A stretch of DNA of 64,000 bases from an uncultured Flavobacterium sp. (GTDB lineage Bacteria > Bacteroidota > Bacteroidia > Flavobacteriales > Flavobacteriaceae). The translations under genes were made by a program, and so were the position numbers. The notes below the pieces were generated by a model, which saw nothing but the letters and a program-made list of their open reading frames with translations, made no database searches and was not told the origin of the DNA. The DNA lies in NCBI RefSeq assembly GCF_951805225.1, contig NZ_OX638201.1, forward strand, positions 1,984,001 through 2,048,000, in the 5' to 3' direction. This document shows positions 53,106-63,700 of the stretch, one piece after another. Position 1 is the stretch's first letter; the number at the start of each line of letters is the position of its first letter.

Positions 53106-55526
53106 TTACTTCACATTAACAGTAACCTCAACTGGTTTTAACCATTGACTTGTAAAGGTCACTTTTATAGGTTGTGCTTCTCCGGTTGATTGAATATAAG
53201 CGGCAATATGACCGTGATAAACTCTTTGAACATTATCTGTATAATCTGTCATGTCGCTGTTATTTCCTGCTTCAAGTCCTAATAAAATTCCAGGTCCGCT
53301 AATTGTACAAGTAACTTCATTGTCTGAAAGCATTACCGGTAAACCATTTTGATCTTTTACCTGAACCATTATTTTGGCAACGCCTTTGTCTTTTGTAATC
53401 GTGATGTTTTTATCGGCAATTGTCAATTCAACTGGTTGTTGCGTCGAATTAATGGCGTATTTGCTAACTTCTTTGTCATTTTTATCTAAACCAATTGCTT
53501 CTAATTTTCCTGATGTAAACGGAATATCCCAATAAATAATTCCGGTTTTTTCGTCGTAAACTTTTGTTTCTCCAACTACTTTTCCGTTTAATTCTAAGCG
53601 TGCTTTTGCAGCATTTGTGTAACACACAACGCGAATCATTTCACCTTGAGTGTAATTCCAGATTGCCCACGCATCTTTAGAAACGTCTTTTACATCTTTT
53701 AATGGATAAGTTCCCACGTAAGTCATTGGTTTATCTGACCAAAGTGATTGACGGAAATATCCTCTTGGCTTGATTACTCCGGCAAAATCAACTAATCCTG
53801 AGTAAAATCCTCTTGAAGGCCATCTTCCTGATTCTCCTAAATAATCAATTCCTGTCCATAAAAATTGTCCAAAAATATGTTTGTTGTTTTTTACCGCTAA
53901 CCAAGGTTCCATATCGTGAACATTCTCACTTCCGAAAATGACTCTGTTTGGATATTTCTCGTGATCTGATTGGTATTTGCTTTCAGTATAATTGTATCCT
54001 GTAATGTCTAATGCTCCCGGATATTCTGTTTCGTTAGACATTGCAACACCGGCTAATCCTGCTGTTGTTGGACGCGATTTATCGTATTTTTTTACTGCTG
54101 CAACCAGACGTTTTGCAATTACGCCAAGACGCATTGCATCTGGTGCATCTTTTTTGTAACCGCCATAAGCTGCTTGTCCAAAACCTTCTTTTCCTTTGTC
54201 TAAAACGGGGTGAGAATAAGGATCGTTTGGATAATCTACTTCATTACCAATGCTCCACGCAAATACCGAAAGATGGTTTCTGTCACGACGAACGAAGTCT
54301 TCAAGGTCTTTTTCTCCATAATCTGCAAAAATATCAAATGAACCTTCGAATCCCGGAGTTCCATAATTCCAGCCTTCTAACCATTTACGTTTTGGAAATT
54401 CCCATTCGTCATAAGCTTCGTTTAAAACCAATAATCCTAACTCGTCGCAAAGTTCATAAAAAACCGGCGCTTGCGGATTATGACTTGTACGTATTGCATT
54501 TACGCCAATTTCTTTCAATGTTTTCAATCTTGTTTCCCAAACTTCTCTTGGAACTGCTGAACCTAAAACTCCTGCGTCATGATGTAAACAAACTCCTTTC
54601 ATTTTCATCCACTTTCCATTTAATGCAAAACCGTTATTTGCATCGAAAGTAAAAGTTCTGAAACCTGTTTTTGTCGTTGTTTCATCTATTTGTTTTCCAT
54701 CTTTTAAAACGGTTGTTTTAAGCTGATACAAATTAGGATTTTCTAAATCCCACAATTGAGGATTTTTTACGTTTATTTTAGTCGAAATTTTTCCACTTTT
54801 GTTTGCTGCAATTTCAACTTTAGAAGATGATTTTCCAACAGATTTTCCGTCTTTAGAAATCAATTCATTTATTACGGTTACACTAGATTTTGCTGCTGAA
54901 TTGTTTTCAACATCAACCTCAACATTCAAAGTTCCTGTACCGTTTTTTACTTCGGGATAAGCATAAACTCCCCATTGTGCAATATGAACAGGATTTGAAT
55001 AAACTAACCAAACGTTTCTATAAATTCCTGAACCTGTATACCATCTTGAATCAGCACTTTGACTGTGATCTACACGAACCGAAATGATATTTTCCTGACC
55101 GTATTTTATATATGGAGTTGCATCGTAAGCAAATGAAATATAACCGTTTGGACGTTTTCCTAAGGAATGTCCGTTAAGGAAAACTTCACTTCTGTTGTAA
55201 ACTCCTTCGAAATATAAATAGACTTTCTCGCCTGTTTTATTTTGCGGAATATTAATTGATTTTCTATACCAGCCAATTCCGCCTGGCAAGAAACCTGTAC
55301 AACTTGCCAATGTTGGGCTCAATTGCCCTTTTACGCTCCAATCGTGCGGCACATTTACGGCTTGCCATTTGCTGTCGTCGTAAGTTGCTTTTTGCGCATC
55401 CGGAGTATCTTGTAAATTAAATTTCCAGTTGTCGTTGATTTTTTTGGAATCTCCAAACGATATCTGACTGAATGCAGACAAACACGAAAAGAGAAGTACG
55501 GGCAGTAAGATCTTTTTTGTAAACAT
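53106..55526 (-). CDS. GH2 beta-galactosidase
   Basis: The 806-residue secreted GH2 enzyme has a signal peptide (ending LSAFSQ), and VPHDWSVKGQ and GGIGWYRKSI at the sugar-binding domain. The barrel has KGVCLHHDAGVLG, acid/base Glu429 in FAWSIGNEVDYP and nucleophile Glu534 in VIFGSENVHDME. A C-terminal Ig-like part with a DUF4982-like section follows. The N-terminal and barrel signatures are those of Bacteroidota beta-galactosidases. The likely task is removal of beta-galactose from galactan oligosaccharides made by the GH30 enzymes upstream in the operon. Confidence 0.92.
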   Translation of the reverse strand: MFTKKILLPVLLFSCLSAFSQISFGDSKKINDNWKFNLQDTPDAQKATYDDSKWQAVNVPHDWSVKGQLSPTLASCTGFLPGGIGWYRKSINIPQNKTGEKVYLYFEGVYNRSEVFLNGHSLGKRPNGYISFAYDATPYIKYGQENIISVRVDHSQSADSRWYTGSGIYRNVWLVYSNPVHIAQWGVYAYPEVKNGTGTLNVEVDVENNSAAKSSVTVINELISKDGKSVGKSSSKVEIAANKSGKISTKINVKNPQLWDLENPNLYQLKTTVLKDGKQIDETTTKTGFRTFTFDANNGFALNGKWMKMKGVCLHHDAGVLGSAVPREVWETRLKTLKEIGVNAIRTSHNPQAPVFYELCDELGLLVLNEAYDEWEFPKRKWLEGWNYGTPGFEGSFDIFADYGEKDLEDFVRRDRNHLSVFAWSIGNEVDYPNDPYSHPVLDKGKEGFGQAAYGGYKKDAPDAMRLGVIAKRLVAAVKKYDKSRPTTAGLAGVAMSNETEYPGALDITGYNYTESKYQSDHEKYPNRVIFGSENVHDMEPWLAVKNNKHIFGQFLWTGIDYLGESGRWPSRGFYSGLVDFAGVIKPRGYFRQSLWSDKPMTYVGTYPLKDVKDVSKDAWAIWNYTQGEMIRVVCYTNAAKARLELNGKVVGETKVYDEKTGIIYWDIPFTSGKLEAIGLDKNDKEVSKYAINSTQQPVELTIADKNITITKDKGVAKIMVQVKDQNGLPVMLSDNEVTCTISGPGILLGLEAGNNSDMTDYTDNVQRVYHGHIAAYIQSTGEAQPIKVTFTSQWLKPVEVTVNVK

Positions 55527-55532
55527 TTTTCT

Positions 55533-55667
55533 TAAAGGTTCTAAGGTGCTGAGATACTGAGGTTCTGAGCTTTTGTGTTATTCTTAAATTTAGTTTTTTA
55601 GTTTTTTTTTGTTTCAGGTTTCATGTTTCAGGTTCTTTGCGATAACTTGAAACCTGAAACTTGAAAC
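55533..55667. repeat. Repeat phrases between GH30 and GH2 genes
   Basis: An AAGGTTCTAAGGTGCTGAG phrase (about 55533-55575) is followed by a hairpin of GTTTCAGGTTTCATG... and ...CTGAAACTTGAAAC at 55611-55634 and 55644-55667 (three differences). The first phrase is the reverse complement of one at 57482-57519, so the pair flanks the GH30 gene between them. Confidence 0.75.
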
Positions 55668-55670
55668 TTT

Positions 55671-57257
55671 TTAATATTCTAATTCTCCAACAAACGTCAC
55701 AACTGACTTTGCGGGAATTTCGAGATTATCGATTTTTTGAATTTCTGTTCTTTTTAAATTTGTGTTTTCAGAAGTAATATACGGCGTTACTTCGTTGTTT
55801 TTTACGATTCCTTTTGAAAGATTGAATTTGTATTTCTGGGGAGATTTTCCGCAGTTTACCGCAACTACAATTAGTTTTTTGTTCTGTACATCTTTGTAAG
55901 CGGTTAACATTACGTCGTTTGCAGCGTCGATTTCGTTTTGGTTTGGAACATCTATTCTCAGCATTCCTGGACGCACGAATAAGGAATAATTTCCTAGAGC
56001 CCAAAGTAGTTTTGAATCATGAAATTCTCCATCGTTTCTCACATAGTCCGGTGCTGTTCCTCCGTTGCTTTTTCCGTCATCAAGATAAATTAAACCGTCT
56101 TTATAATCAACTCTTGTTATCGATGTCCACCATTGCCATGAAGCTGCGTTTGCAACTGCAATATCATTGTGAATTAAACGTGCTACAAACAAAGCAGTTT
56201 GCATTCCTAAATCTCTGCCGCCACCTGAACCTCCAGGAATTTCTGCTTCTCCCGGATTTTCTAAAATGCAATATTCTGATTGCCAATATTTCAATCCCAG
56301 ATTTTGTTTGATGTTTGCCGCGATTAGTTTTCGGCTTAAAACTTGTTTCTCAACTGGCCACGTTGTAAAATAACTGTGTCCTAAAATCACATTTTTTACA
56401 TTGGAAAATTTCGAAATGTTTGTTTTTGTTTTTCCAAAGAAATACTCAATCTGATTGTCTCTGTTTTCGGCATTTACATTTTCATACAAATAGTTGATTT
56501 GTCCGGCTTCGGCAATTACGATTTCGGTACTCATTTTATTTGCTTTGAGTTTTTCCGAAAGTGATTTGGTTAAATCAGAAATTTCCTGATTGGTTGCCGG
56601 CGTTCCTTCCTGACTATTTTTGCCTTCGTTATTTGGCATCCATTCCCATTGTGGTTCGTTTATTGGACTTACATAATCGAATTTGATTCCTTCTTTTTTC
56701 TCTAATCCCTGAATACTTTGAACTAAGAAATCGGCAAATTTTGGAATTGCACCATCTTTTAGATTCAGTTTATTCTTTTGAGTTGCAAAAGACAATCCGT
56801 TGTTTGTCATATAAACCGGTGGGCTATTGGTGAAAATGAGGAATTTCTCGACACCACGTTTTTTAGCGGCTTGCAAAAACCATCTTTGACCTTCTTGTTT
56901 TGAGAAATCATAAGTTCCGTTGGCTTGTAAAAAAGATTCGCTTCTTCTCCACTCATCCGAAACTCTGCTGTTTTCGCCTTGTTCTGTACTTCCTGCTCCA
57001 AGATTAAATCTCCAGATCGAAAGTCCGATTCCTTTTGGGTTTCCTTGTGCATCAATTTCTTTACTAAAAAGTAAATCGGCAATGGCATTCTTTTTTTGGT
57101 CGGGCCAATTTTTTCCAACAAACTGACATCTCCATGCATCAGAACCGCCGAAACCGTCCATGGTCTGCACTACATTATCTGTGCTAATGGTGATGGTTCG
57201 CTGTGCAAATGACAGCGAACTCACGACCAATAAAAGCGAGATATATATTTTTCTCAT
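55671..57257 (-). CDS. GH30 glycoside hydrolase (beta-1,6-galactanase-like), secreted
   Basis: The 528-residue enzyme has a signal peptide (ending SSLSFAQ) and GH30 barrel plus side beta-domain. The acid/base is Glu201 in SPINEPQWEW and the nucleophile Glu328 in YWQSEYCILE. TMDGFGGSDAW and GLSIWRFNLGAGS are typical of GH30 endo-beta-1,6-galactanase relatives (subfamily 5 type, by resemblance). It is a close paralogue of the lipoprotein GH30 at 57522-59159. The role would be cutting beta-1,6-galactan side chains of arabinogalactan. Confidence 0.9.
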   Translation of the reverse strand: MRKIYISLLLVVSSLSFAQRTITISTDNVVQTMDGFGGSDAWRCQFVGKNWPDQKKNAIADLLFSKEIDAQGNPKGIGLSIWRFNLGAGSTEQGENSRVSDEWRRSESFLQANGTYDFSKQEGQRWFLQAAKKRGVEKFLIFTNSPPVYMTNNGLSFATQKNKLNLKDGAIPKFADFLVQSIQGLEKKEGIKFDYVSPINEPQWEWMPNNEGKNSQEGTPATNQEISDLTKSLSEKLKANKMSTEIVIAEAGQINYLYENVNAENRDNQIEYFFGKTKTNISKFSNVKNVILGHSYFTTWPVEKQVLSRKLIAANIKQNLGLKYWQSEYCILENPGEAEIPGGSGGGRDLGMQTALFVARLIHNDIAVANAASWQWWTSITRVDYKDGLIYLDDGKSNGGTAPDYVRNDGEFHDSKLLWALGNYSLFVRPGMLRIDVPNQNEIDAANDVMLTAYKDVQNKKLIVVAVNCGKSPQKYKFNLSKGIVKNNEVTPYITSENTNLKRTEIQKIDNLEIPAKSVVTFVGELEY

Positions 57258-57280
57258 TGTTTTATTCTTTTTGTTTTTTC

Positions 57281-57520
57281 AACCGCAAAGACGCTAAGTT
57301 TTCGCAAGGTTCGCAAAGTTTATTCCTAGCTTTGCGAATTTTTGCGGTCTTTCTTTGCGCACCTTGCGGTTAATTTTTTACTCTAATTTTTTTCTTGACA
57401 AACTCTGTCAATTACCTTTGTCAAAGTTTAAAACTTTGACAAAGGTTTGCGCCGTTGATCCTAATTTTGCCAAAGCATTTCAAAACCTTAGTAACTTAGT
57501 ATCTCAGCACCTTAGAACCT
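57281..57520. repeat. Repeat-filled gap between the two GH30 genes
   Basis: CGCAAAG phrase arms at about 57281-57320 and 57331-57372, a CCTTTGTCAAAG palindrome at 57414-57446 (33 bases, one central base) and the AACTTAGTATCTCAGCACC phrase at about 57482-57519. I see no gene. Confidence 0.8.
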
Positions 57521-57521
57521 C

Positions 57522-59159
57522 CTATTTATAACTACCCACATAAGTCACAACTGACTTTGCCGGAATTACAAAATTCGTTGCATCGACTGCGGTTCCTTTT
57601 TTCAAACTCAGGGTTTCTGAAGTTGTATAAGGTGTTAATTTATTATCTGCTAAAGTTCCTCCTGAAAGATTCAATTTGTATGTTTTTGCCGATTTGCTGA
57701 TGTTAACCGCTACAACAACCAGTTTTTTTGTTGCTGCATCTTTGTATGCGGTTACCATTACATCATTCACGGAAGTGGAATTATCTACACTTGGAATCTG
57801 AACTCTGATCATACCCGGTTTTACGAAGAAAGAGAAGTTTCCTAATGCCCAAAGTGTTTTTGCATCTCTAATATATCCGTCGTTTTTGCAATAATCTGCA
57901 TTTCCGGCGCCGTTGCTTGAACCATCGTCTACGTGAATTAATCCGTCTTTGTAATCTCCACGGCTAATTGCTGTCCACCATTGCCAAGACGTTACGCCTC
58001 CAACGGCAATATCTGTACTGATAATACGGGCTGTCCAAAGTGCCAACGGCATTCCTAAGTCTCTTCCCGGACCTGCTCCGCCAGGAAGTTCTGCGGTTCC
58101 CGGACTTTCCAAAACACAATATTCAGATGACCATAAACTTAATCCTGCCACTGCTTGTGCTCTTGTTTCAGCTGATTGTCTTGAATAAACTAACTCGGTC
58201 AATGGCCATGCTTGCCAGTAACTGTGCGCTGAAATGGTCTTTTTGACGTTGCTTAATCCTGCGATATTTCTAGCTGAATTTACGCCAAAGAAATAATCGA
58301 TTTGGTTGGATCTGCTTTCTTTACCTGAGATTGTTTTATAAAGTGGCTCATAAGAACCGCCTTCTCCAACTACAATTTTAGACTCTAATCCTTTTGCTTG
58401 TAATGCTGGAGAAAGAACCTTTACAAAACTGTAAATATTAGCATTCGTTGCCGGTGAACCTTCTTGTCCTGAACCATCCCATTCGTATTGTGGTTCATTA
58501 AACGGAGACACATAATCGATGGTTAATCCTTGTTCTGTTTTTAATTTGTCTAATGATGTTGTCCAGAAATCAGCCAATTCTGACCATTTGCTGTCTTTTA
58601 TATTATAAAATTCTTTAATAGTTGCGTGCGCTTTTCCGTTTTGGGTTAAGTAAACCGGAGCACTATTTGTGAACGCCAATAATTTTTCAAGACCACGTTC
58701 TCTCGCGGCTTTCATGAACCAAACCTGTCCGGCTTGTTTGTTCATATTGTATGAAACTCCATCTGTTGTAAAACATTCTGTACGTCGCCATTCGTCGCCA
58801 ATATCGCTTGCATCGCCTTGTTCTGCGCTTCCTGTTCCAAGGTTAAAGCGCCATAATGATAATCCGATTCCTTTTGGATTTCCATCGGCATCAAGTTCTT
58901 TACTGAAAAGCAAATCGGCTATTTTATTCTTTTTATCCGATGGCCAATTTCTTCCTATAAAATTACATTGCCACGCGTCTGAAGCTCCGAAGCTTTCCAT
59001 CGTTTGAAGATTTGCATCCAAATTGATACTTAATTCGGCTGTAGTATTTTCGGAGTTTGAATTGTTATTGTTTTCGGAATCGCAACTTACTAAAATAGTG
59101 TTTGCGAAAAGTAAGCCTGCACATAGGAGACTTACTTTATTTTGGTTGATAAACTTCAT
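57522..59159 (-). CDS. GH30 glycoside hydrolase (beta-1,6-galactanase-like), lipoprotein
   Basis: The 545-residue surface or periplasmic lipoprotein has lipobox LVSC (Cys27) followed by a linker rich in Asp, Asn and Ser (DSENNNNS). The GH30 barrel has acid/base Glu222 in SPFNEPQYEW and nucleophile Glu346 in LWSSEYCVLE. It shares the DAW.C.F.GRNWP pattern and the C-terminal YVGSYK ending with its paralogue downstream. Its ATG starts one base after the SusD stop codon, so it is the first enzyme of the SusC/SusD transcript and probably the surface endo-enzyme that makes the pieces for import. Confidence 0.92.
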   Translation of the reverse strand: MKFINQNKVSLLCAGLLFANTILVSCDSENNNNSNSENTTAELSINLDANLQTMESFGASDAWQCNFIGRNWPSDKKNKIADLLFSKELDADGNPKGIGLSLWRFNLGTGSAEQGDASDIGDEWRRTECFTTDGVSYNMNKQAGQVWFMKAARERGLEKLLAFTNSAPVYLTQNGKAHATIKEFYNIKDSKWSELADFWTTSLDKLKTEQGLTIDYVSPFNEPQYEWDGSGQEGSPATNANIYSFVKVLSPALQAKGLESKIVVGEGGSYEPLYKTISGKESRSNQIDYFFGVNSARNIAGLSNVKKTISAHSYWQAWPLTELVYSRQSAETRAQAVAGLSLWSSEYCVLESPGTAELPGGAGPGRDLGMPLALWTARIISTDIAVGGVTSWQWWTAISRGDYKDGLIHVDDGSSNGAGNADYCKNDGYIRDAKTLWALGNFSFFVKPGMIRVQIPSVDNSTSVNDVMVTAYKDAATKKLVVVAVNISKSAKTYKLNLSGGTLADNKLTPYTTSETLSLKKGTAVDATNFVIPAKSVVTYVGSYK

Positions 59160-59160
59160 A

Positions 59161-60762
59161 TTAGTAACCAGGATTTTGTGTAATTAAACCTCCACTTAAA
59201 TCAATTTCTAATTGTGGTATTGGCCACAATAAGTTTTTCGCAGGATTAAAATTGATTCCTTTGTCTTGTGATTCTCTTAAATTGGTAGTTTCATAAGGAT
59301 CTGTAGAATTCAGATTGTACTGAACAAAAGTTCCGCTTGGTCCCATTAAACCTTCGATTACCGGTCTTCCTGTTGATGGATCTTTTTCGCGACGAATATC
59401 ATATAAACGCAATCCTTCGAAAGCCAATTCTAAACGACGTTCTTTATAGATTTGTTTTAGAAGTGTTGGTCCTGCCAATCCTGTTTTTGGGTCTAATTTT
59501 ACACGTGCTCTAATGATATTGATATCAGCCAAAGCGTCTCCACCAACATGATAACTTGCTTCTGCTCTTGTCAAATACATTTCGGCCAAACGAATCAACG
59601 GAATATTCAATGGTAAGTGTCCGTCTTTTTTGTCTAATGCACGACGTGTCACTATCGGAATATAATATTTACGGCAAATACGTCCTGATTTATTATCGTT
59701 TAAGCTGAATTTGTGTGTTGGGTTTAAAACTTCGTCTCCGTAAGCTGCTTCTCCCCATTTTGTAATAGTGCTTCTACGACGGATTACGTCATTTTCAGAA
59801 AGATATGCATTTTCTAAGTCGCTGGTTGGCATACACCATCCCCATCCGTCAAGAACATCTGCAGCATCATTACTTGGAAAATATTTTTTGTCTTCTCCTC
59901 TTGCTCCGGATAATGTTGGCAACATTGATCCTAAACTTTTGTCCTGAACTGATGATGATTGTGCTTCAAGAATTGATTCAACTCCGTTATGGTTGTTTAC
60001 GTTCCAGATGTTTAGGAAATCGCCTTCAAGAGCATATGGTCCTTCTGTAATTACTTTGTTTGAATATTGTTTTGCTTCTGCCCATTTTTCCTGAAATAAA
60101 GATACTCGAGCCAATAAAGCATATGCTGCCCATTTGTTCACTCTTCCTTGTCTGTTTACTGGAATTGTTTCTAATTTTTGTGCAGATTCTTTAAGATCGG
60201 CTTCGATTTGTGCATAAACATCGGCAGCTGAACTACGTTGTAATTTTAAATCGGCTGTTCCTAAAGATTTTGTGTATAACGGAACTCCTCCAAAAAGATT
60301 CACTAATTCGTAGTAGCAATAGGCACGAACGAATAAGGATTCTCCCATATATTGATTTTTTTGAGTTTCAGATATTGGCGATGCAGCCATTTTCTCTAAA
60401 CCAATATTTGCAGATTGTATGGTGTAATAATGCGCGGTATAAATACTGTTCATATCTCCCATATTATCTGGTGTAATAATATATTGCGAACAAGGTCTGT
60501 GTGCCGAATTATCCTGTCCTGTATTACCCATCCAGGCATCGTCTGTAGACATTTCGTTGGTAACTCTTGGCGCTACTAATGCGTACCAATCGTTAGGAAT
60601 CAACAATCTACGTGTCAATTCATTAACGTAATTCTCACATTCTTGTGCGGTCTGAAAGTAGTTCTCTAAGGTTTGAGTTCCTCTTTGTTCTTTTTCGATA
60701 AAATCACTGCATGAAACTGCAAGTATCGAAAAAGTTATTATTGCTATTATTATTTTTTTCAT
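59161..60762 (-). CDS. SusD/RagB-type surface glycan-binding lipoprotein (second PUL)
   Basis: The 533-residue lipoprotein has lipobox AVSC (Cys18) and SusD family helices (RAYCYYELVNLFGGVPLY, KWAAYALLARVSLF) with the C-terminal ERRLELAFEGLRLYDIRR and final GLITQNPGY. It follows SusC by 11 bases and precedes the GH30 lipoprotein by one base. It presents galactan-type oligosaccharides to the transporter. Confidence 0.96.
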   Translation of the reverse strand: MKKIIIAIITFSILAVSCSDFIEKEQRGTQTLENYFQTAQECENYVNELTRRLLIPNDWYALVAPRVTNEMSTDDAWMGNTGQDNSAHRPCSQYIITPDNMGDMNSIYTAHYYTIQSANIGLEKMAASPISETQKNQYMGESLFVRAYCYYELVNLFGGVPLYTKSLGTADLKLQRSSAADVYAQIEADLKESAQKLETIPVNRQGRVNKWAAYALLARVSLFQEKWAEAKQYSNKVITEGPYALEGDFLNIWNVNNHNGVESILEAQSSSVQDKSLGSMLPTLSGARGEDKKYFPSNDAADVLDGWGWCMPTSDLENAYLSENDVIRRRSTITKWGEAAYGDEVLNPTHKFSLNDNKSGRICRKYYIPIVTRRALDKKDGHLPLNIPLIRLAEMYLTRAEASYHVGGDALADINIIRARVKLDPKTGLAGPTLLKQIYKERRLELAFEGLRLYDIRREKDPSTGRPVIEGLMGPSGTFVQYNLNSTDPYETTNLRESQDKGINFNPAKNLLWPIPQLEIDLSGGLITQNPGY

Positions 60763-60773
60763 GTCGTTTTTTA

Positions 60774-63700
60774 TTAAAATGCTACATTAAGACCCATCAA
60801 AATTGTTGGCTGAACCGGATAGTTCCATCCTCCAAATCCTGCTCCTTTTACTCTGTCGCCTTTGTCAGGATCTCCTCCCGCAACTTCGGGATCAACTCCT
60901 GTAAATTTTGTCCAGGTCCATAAGTTCTGACCTGACAATGAAAGTCTTAATTTGTCTAATCCAAATTTATTGTAGAATGAAAATCCTAATTGAAGATTTT
61001 TCATACGCACATAAGAACCGTCTTCTACATAAAGTGAAGAGAATTTTGTAAAGTTCTCGTTGTTATCATCTTTAGACAAACGAGGAACTGAATTTGATGT
61101 TCCTTCTCCATGCCAAGCCATTTGATCCAGATTTGCTACTTTGTTTGTTAAACTTGCTCCGTTGTATAAATCTGAAATGTTTTGGTTAACAATATCATTT
61201 CCAATACTTGAGTAGAAATTAGCAATTAAATCAAATTGTTTGTAAGCGAAATTAAAATTCAAACCAACATTATAATCTGCCCACGGAGAACCAATTTTTG
61301 TTCTGTCTTTATCATCAATTTTTCCGTCACCGTTTATATCTTTAAAACGAACGTCTCCTACTTGCGCATAAGGCTGTAATTTTGTTCCGTGTTGATCTGT
61401 ATGCGAATTCAATTCTGTCTGATTTTGGAACAAACCATCCGCTACATATCCGTAAAAGAATCCTGGCTCATCTCCTTGTATCGTCAAACTTCTGTTTCCT
61501 GCTCCGTAAAGTCTTTCACCAGCTGTTGATAAATTAAGCATTTCGATATTTACTGTTGTAAAAGTCAAATCAACACCATAAGAGAAATCTCCTTTTTTGT
61601 CTTTATAAGAAACCATTAAATCGATACCGCTTGACTTCATAGACCCAACGTTTGTCCACATTGTTGAATAATTTGGAAAACCACTATATGTTGGAAATTG
61701 CTTTAAGAATAACATATCTTCTGTTTTCTTTTGATAGTATTCTAATGAACCTGTAATTTTGTTTTTCCATAATCCAAAATCAAGTCCAAAACTTACATCT
61801 TCTACAGTTTCCCATTTGATGTCTTTATTCGCCATAGTTGAAGGAAATGCTGTATCTAAAACATTACCTCCGATAGGGTAAAATCCTTGTCCGATATTAG
61901 ATTGGTAAACTGCATCAGGTAAATTTTGGTTACCTACTTTACCCCAACCAGCTCTGAATCTTAAGTCACTAAAAATATCTTTTGTCGATTGCATGAAACC
62001 TTCGTTTAAAATTCTCCATGAAACAGATGCCGATGGGAAATTTGCCCATTTATTATTGGTCATGAATTTTGAAGATCCATCACGTCTAAAAGTTCCTGTA
62101 AAGTAATATTTACTATCGTAGTTATAAGAAAGACGGGAAATATAAGACATCAAAGAGTTTGACCAGCTGTTACCACTGCTATTACGGTTTTTAGTTGCTG
62201 CGCTCAACTCTCTCATTAAATCAGAATTGTTTGGCACACCTTCTCCATAACCCCAAACCTCATTGCGATTGTACTCTTCCATTGTATTACCAATCATAAA
62301 AGAGGCGTTGTGTTTCTCTGCAATTGTTTTAGTATAGGTAATCGTATTTTGCCATGTCCAATCTACATTGGTATTGTTTCTTCTTTCGACACTATTAATT
62401 TCTGCTTTTTCGTGTGCGGCGTCAATTACAAAATCAGGTTTAAAAATGTCTTGTGTTTTATCTCCAACTTCGATAGAAGCTTGTGTACGAAGCACTAAAC
62501 CTTTTATTGGTTCGTATTGTAAATAACCGTTTGTATTTAAGTTGTACTGATTAGTATAATCATCATAACGTTTTACGGCTGCAATAGGATTCCAAACATA
62601 CGATGGAGAACGTGCATAAATGCTGTATTCGTTTTCTAATCCTGTAAGTTGATCTGCTGGTTTGTAAATTGGCGTAATTGGATCAATTTTATCAAAATCA
62701 GCCCAGTTATTTGGTGCACCCCAAGTTTCGTAACGAGGATTCAACGTAATTCCGGCTTTGAATTTATCTGAGAATTTAAAATCATTTGCAATTCTCATGG
62801 TAATTCTTTCCCAACCTCCTACTTCATAAATAGATTCTGAGTTATAATAATTCAAACTAACAGAGTAAGTATGTGTATCTGAACCTCCGCTAACTCCTAA
62901 AGAAGCGTTAGTTACAGGCGAAGCTCTTTTGATTCCGGCATCCCACCAATCGGTTGTTTTTCCTCTATATTGAGAAGGATTTGGCAAATAATCAGCATAT
63001 CCCGAATTGTTGTACGCTTTGTTCATCATTGTGGCATAACCTTCGGCATCAGCCATATGATACGGATTATCCATCATTTGCATTCCTGAACTTAAGTCAA
63101 AATTGAATCTTGTTTTTCCTGCTTTACCTTTTTTAGTGGTAATCAAAATAACTCCATTAGAAGCACGAGAACCGTAAATAGCACTTGCAGACGCGTCTTT
63201 AAGAACTTCCATAGATTCTATTTCGTTACTGCTTAAGAAATTGATACTGGTTCCCATTGGGATTCCGTCAACCACATAAAGCGGATCTGTACTAAGATTT
63301 AGTGTAGAAATACCACGAATCAAAACTCTGGGTTGTGCTCCTGGACCTCCTTGCCCAGTAACCTGAACTCCGGAAACTTTTCCTTGCAAAGATTCTGTAA
63401 CGTTACCAACAGTCATGGTTTGAAGCTCTTTTCCTTTTATAGAAGAAATCGAACTGGTTACGTCGCTCTTTTTAACAGCGGCATATCCTACAACCACAAT
63501 TTCATCTAATGCCTGACTGGATTCCTGCATAATAACATTAATCTCTGTTTTGTCGCCAACAGGAACTATTTGATTGGTAAAACCAACAAATGAAAATTCG
63601 ATTTGAGCGTTTTTATTCGGAACACTAATTGTATAATTTCCGTCAAAATCACTTGCAGCTGTTGTCGCTGTGCCTTTCACAATTAGGTTAACTCCCGGAA

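Noticed and set aside
54041..54652. 203-codon open frame on the plus strand
   Set aside because: It is antisense to the GH2 gene and rich in Leu and His as expected from a complementary frame; no start context or family.
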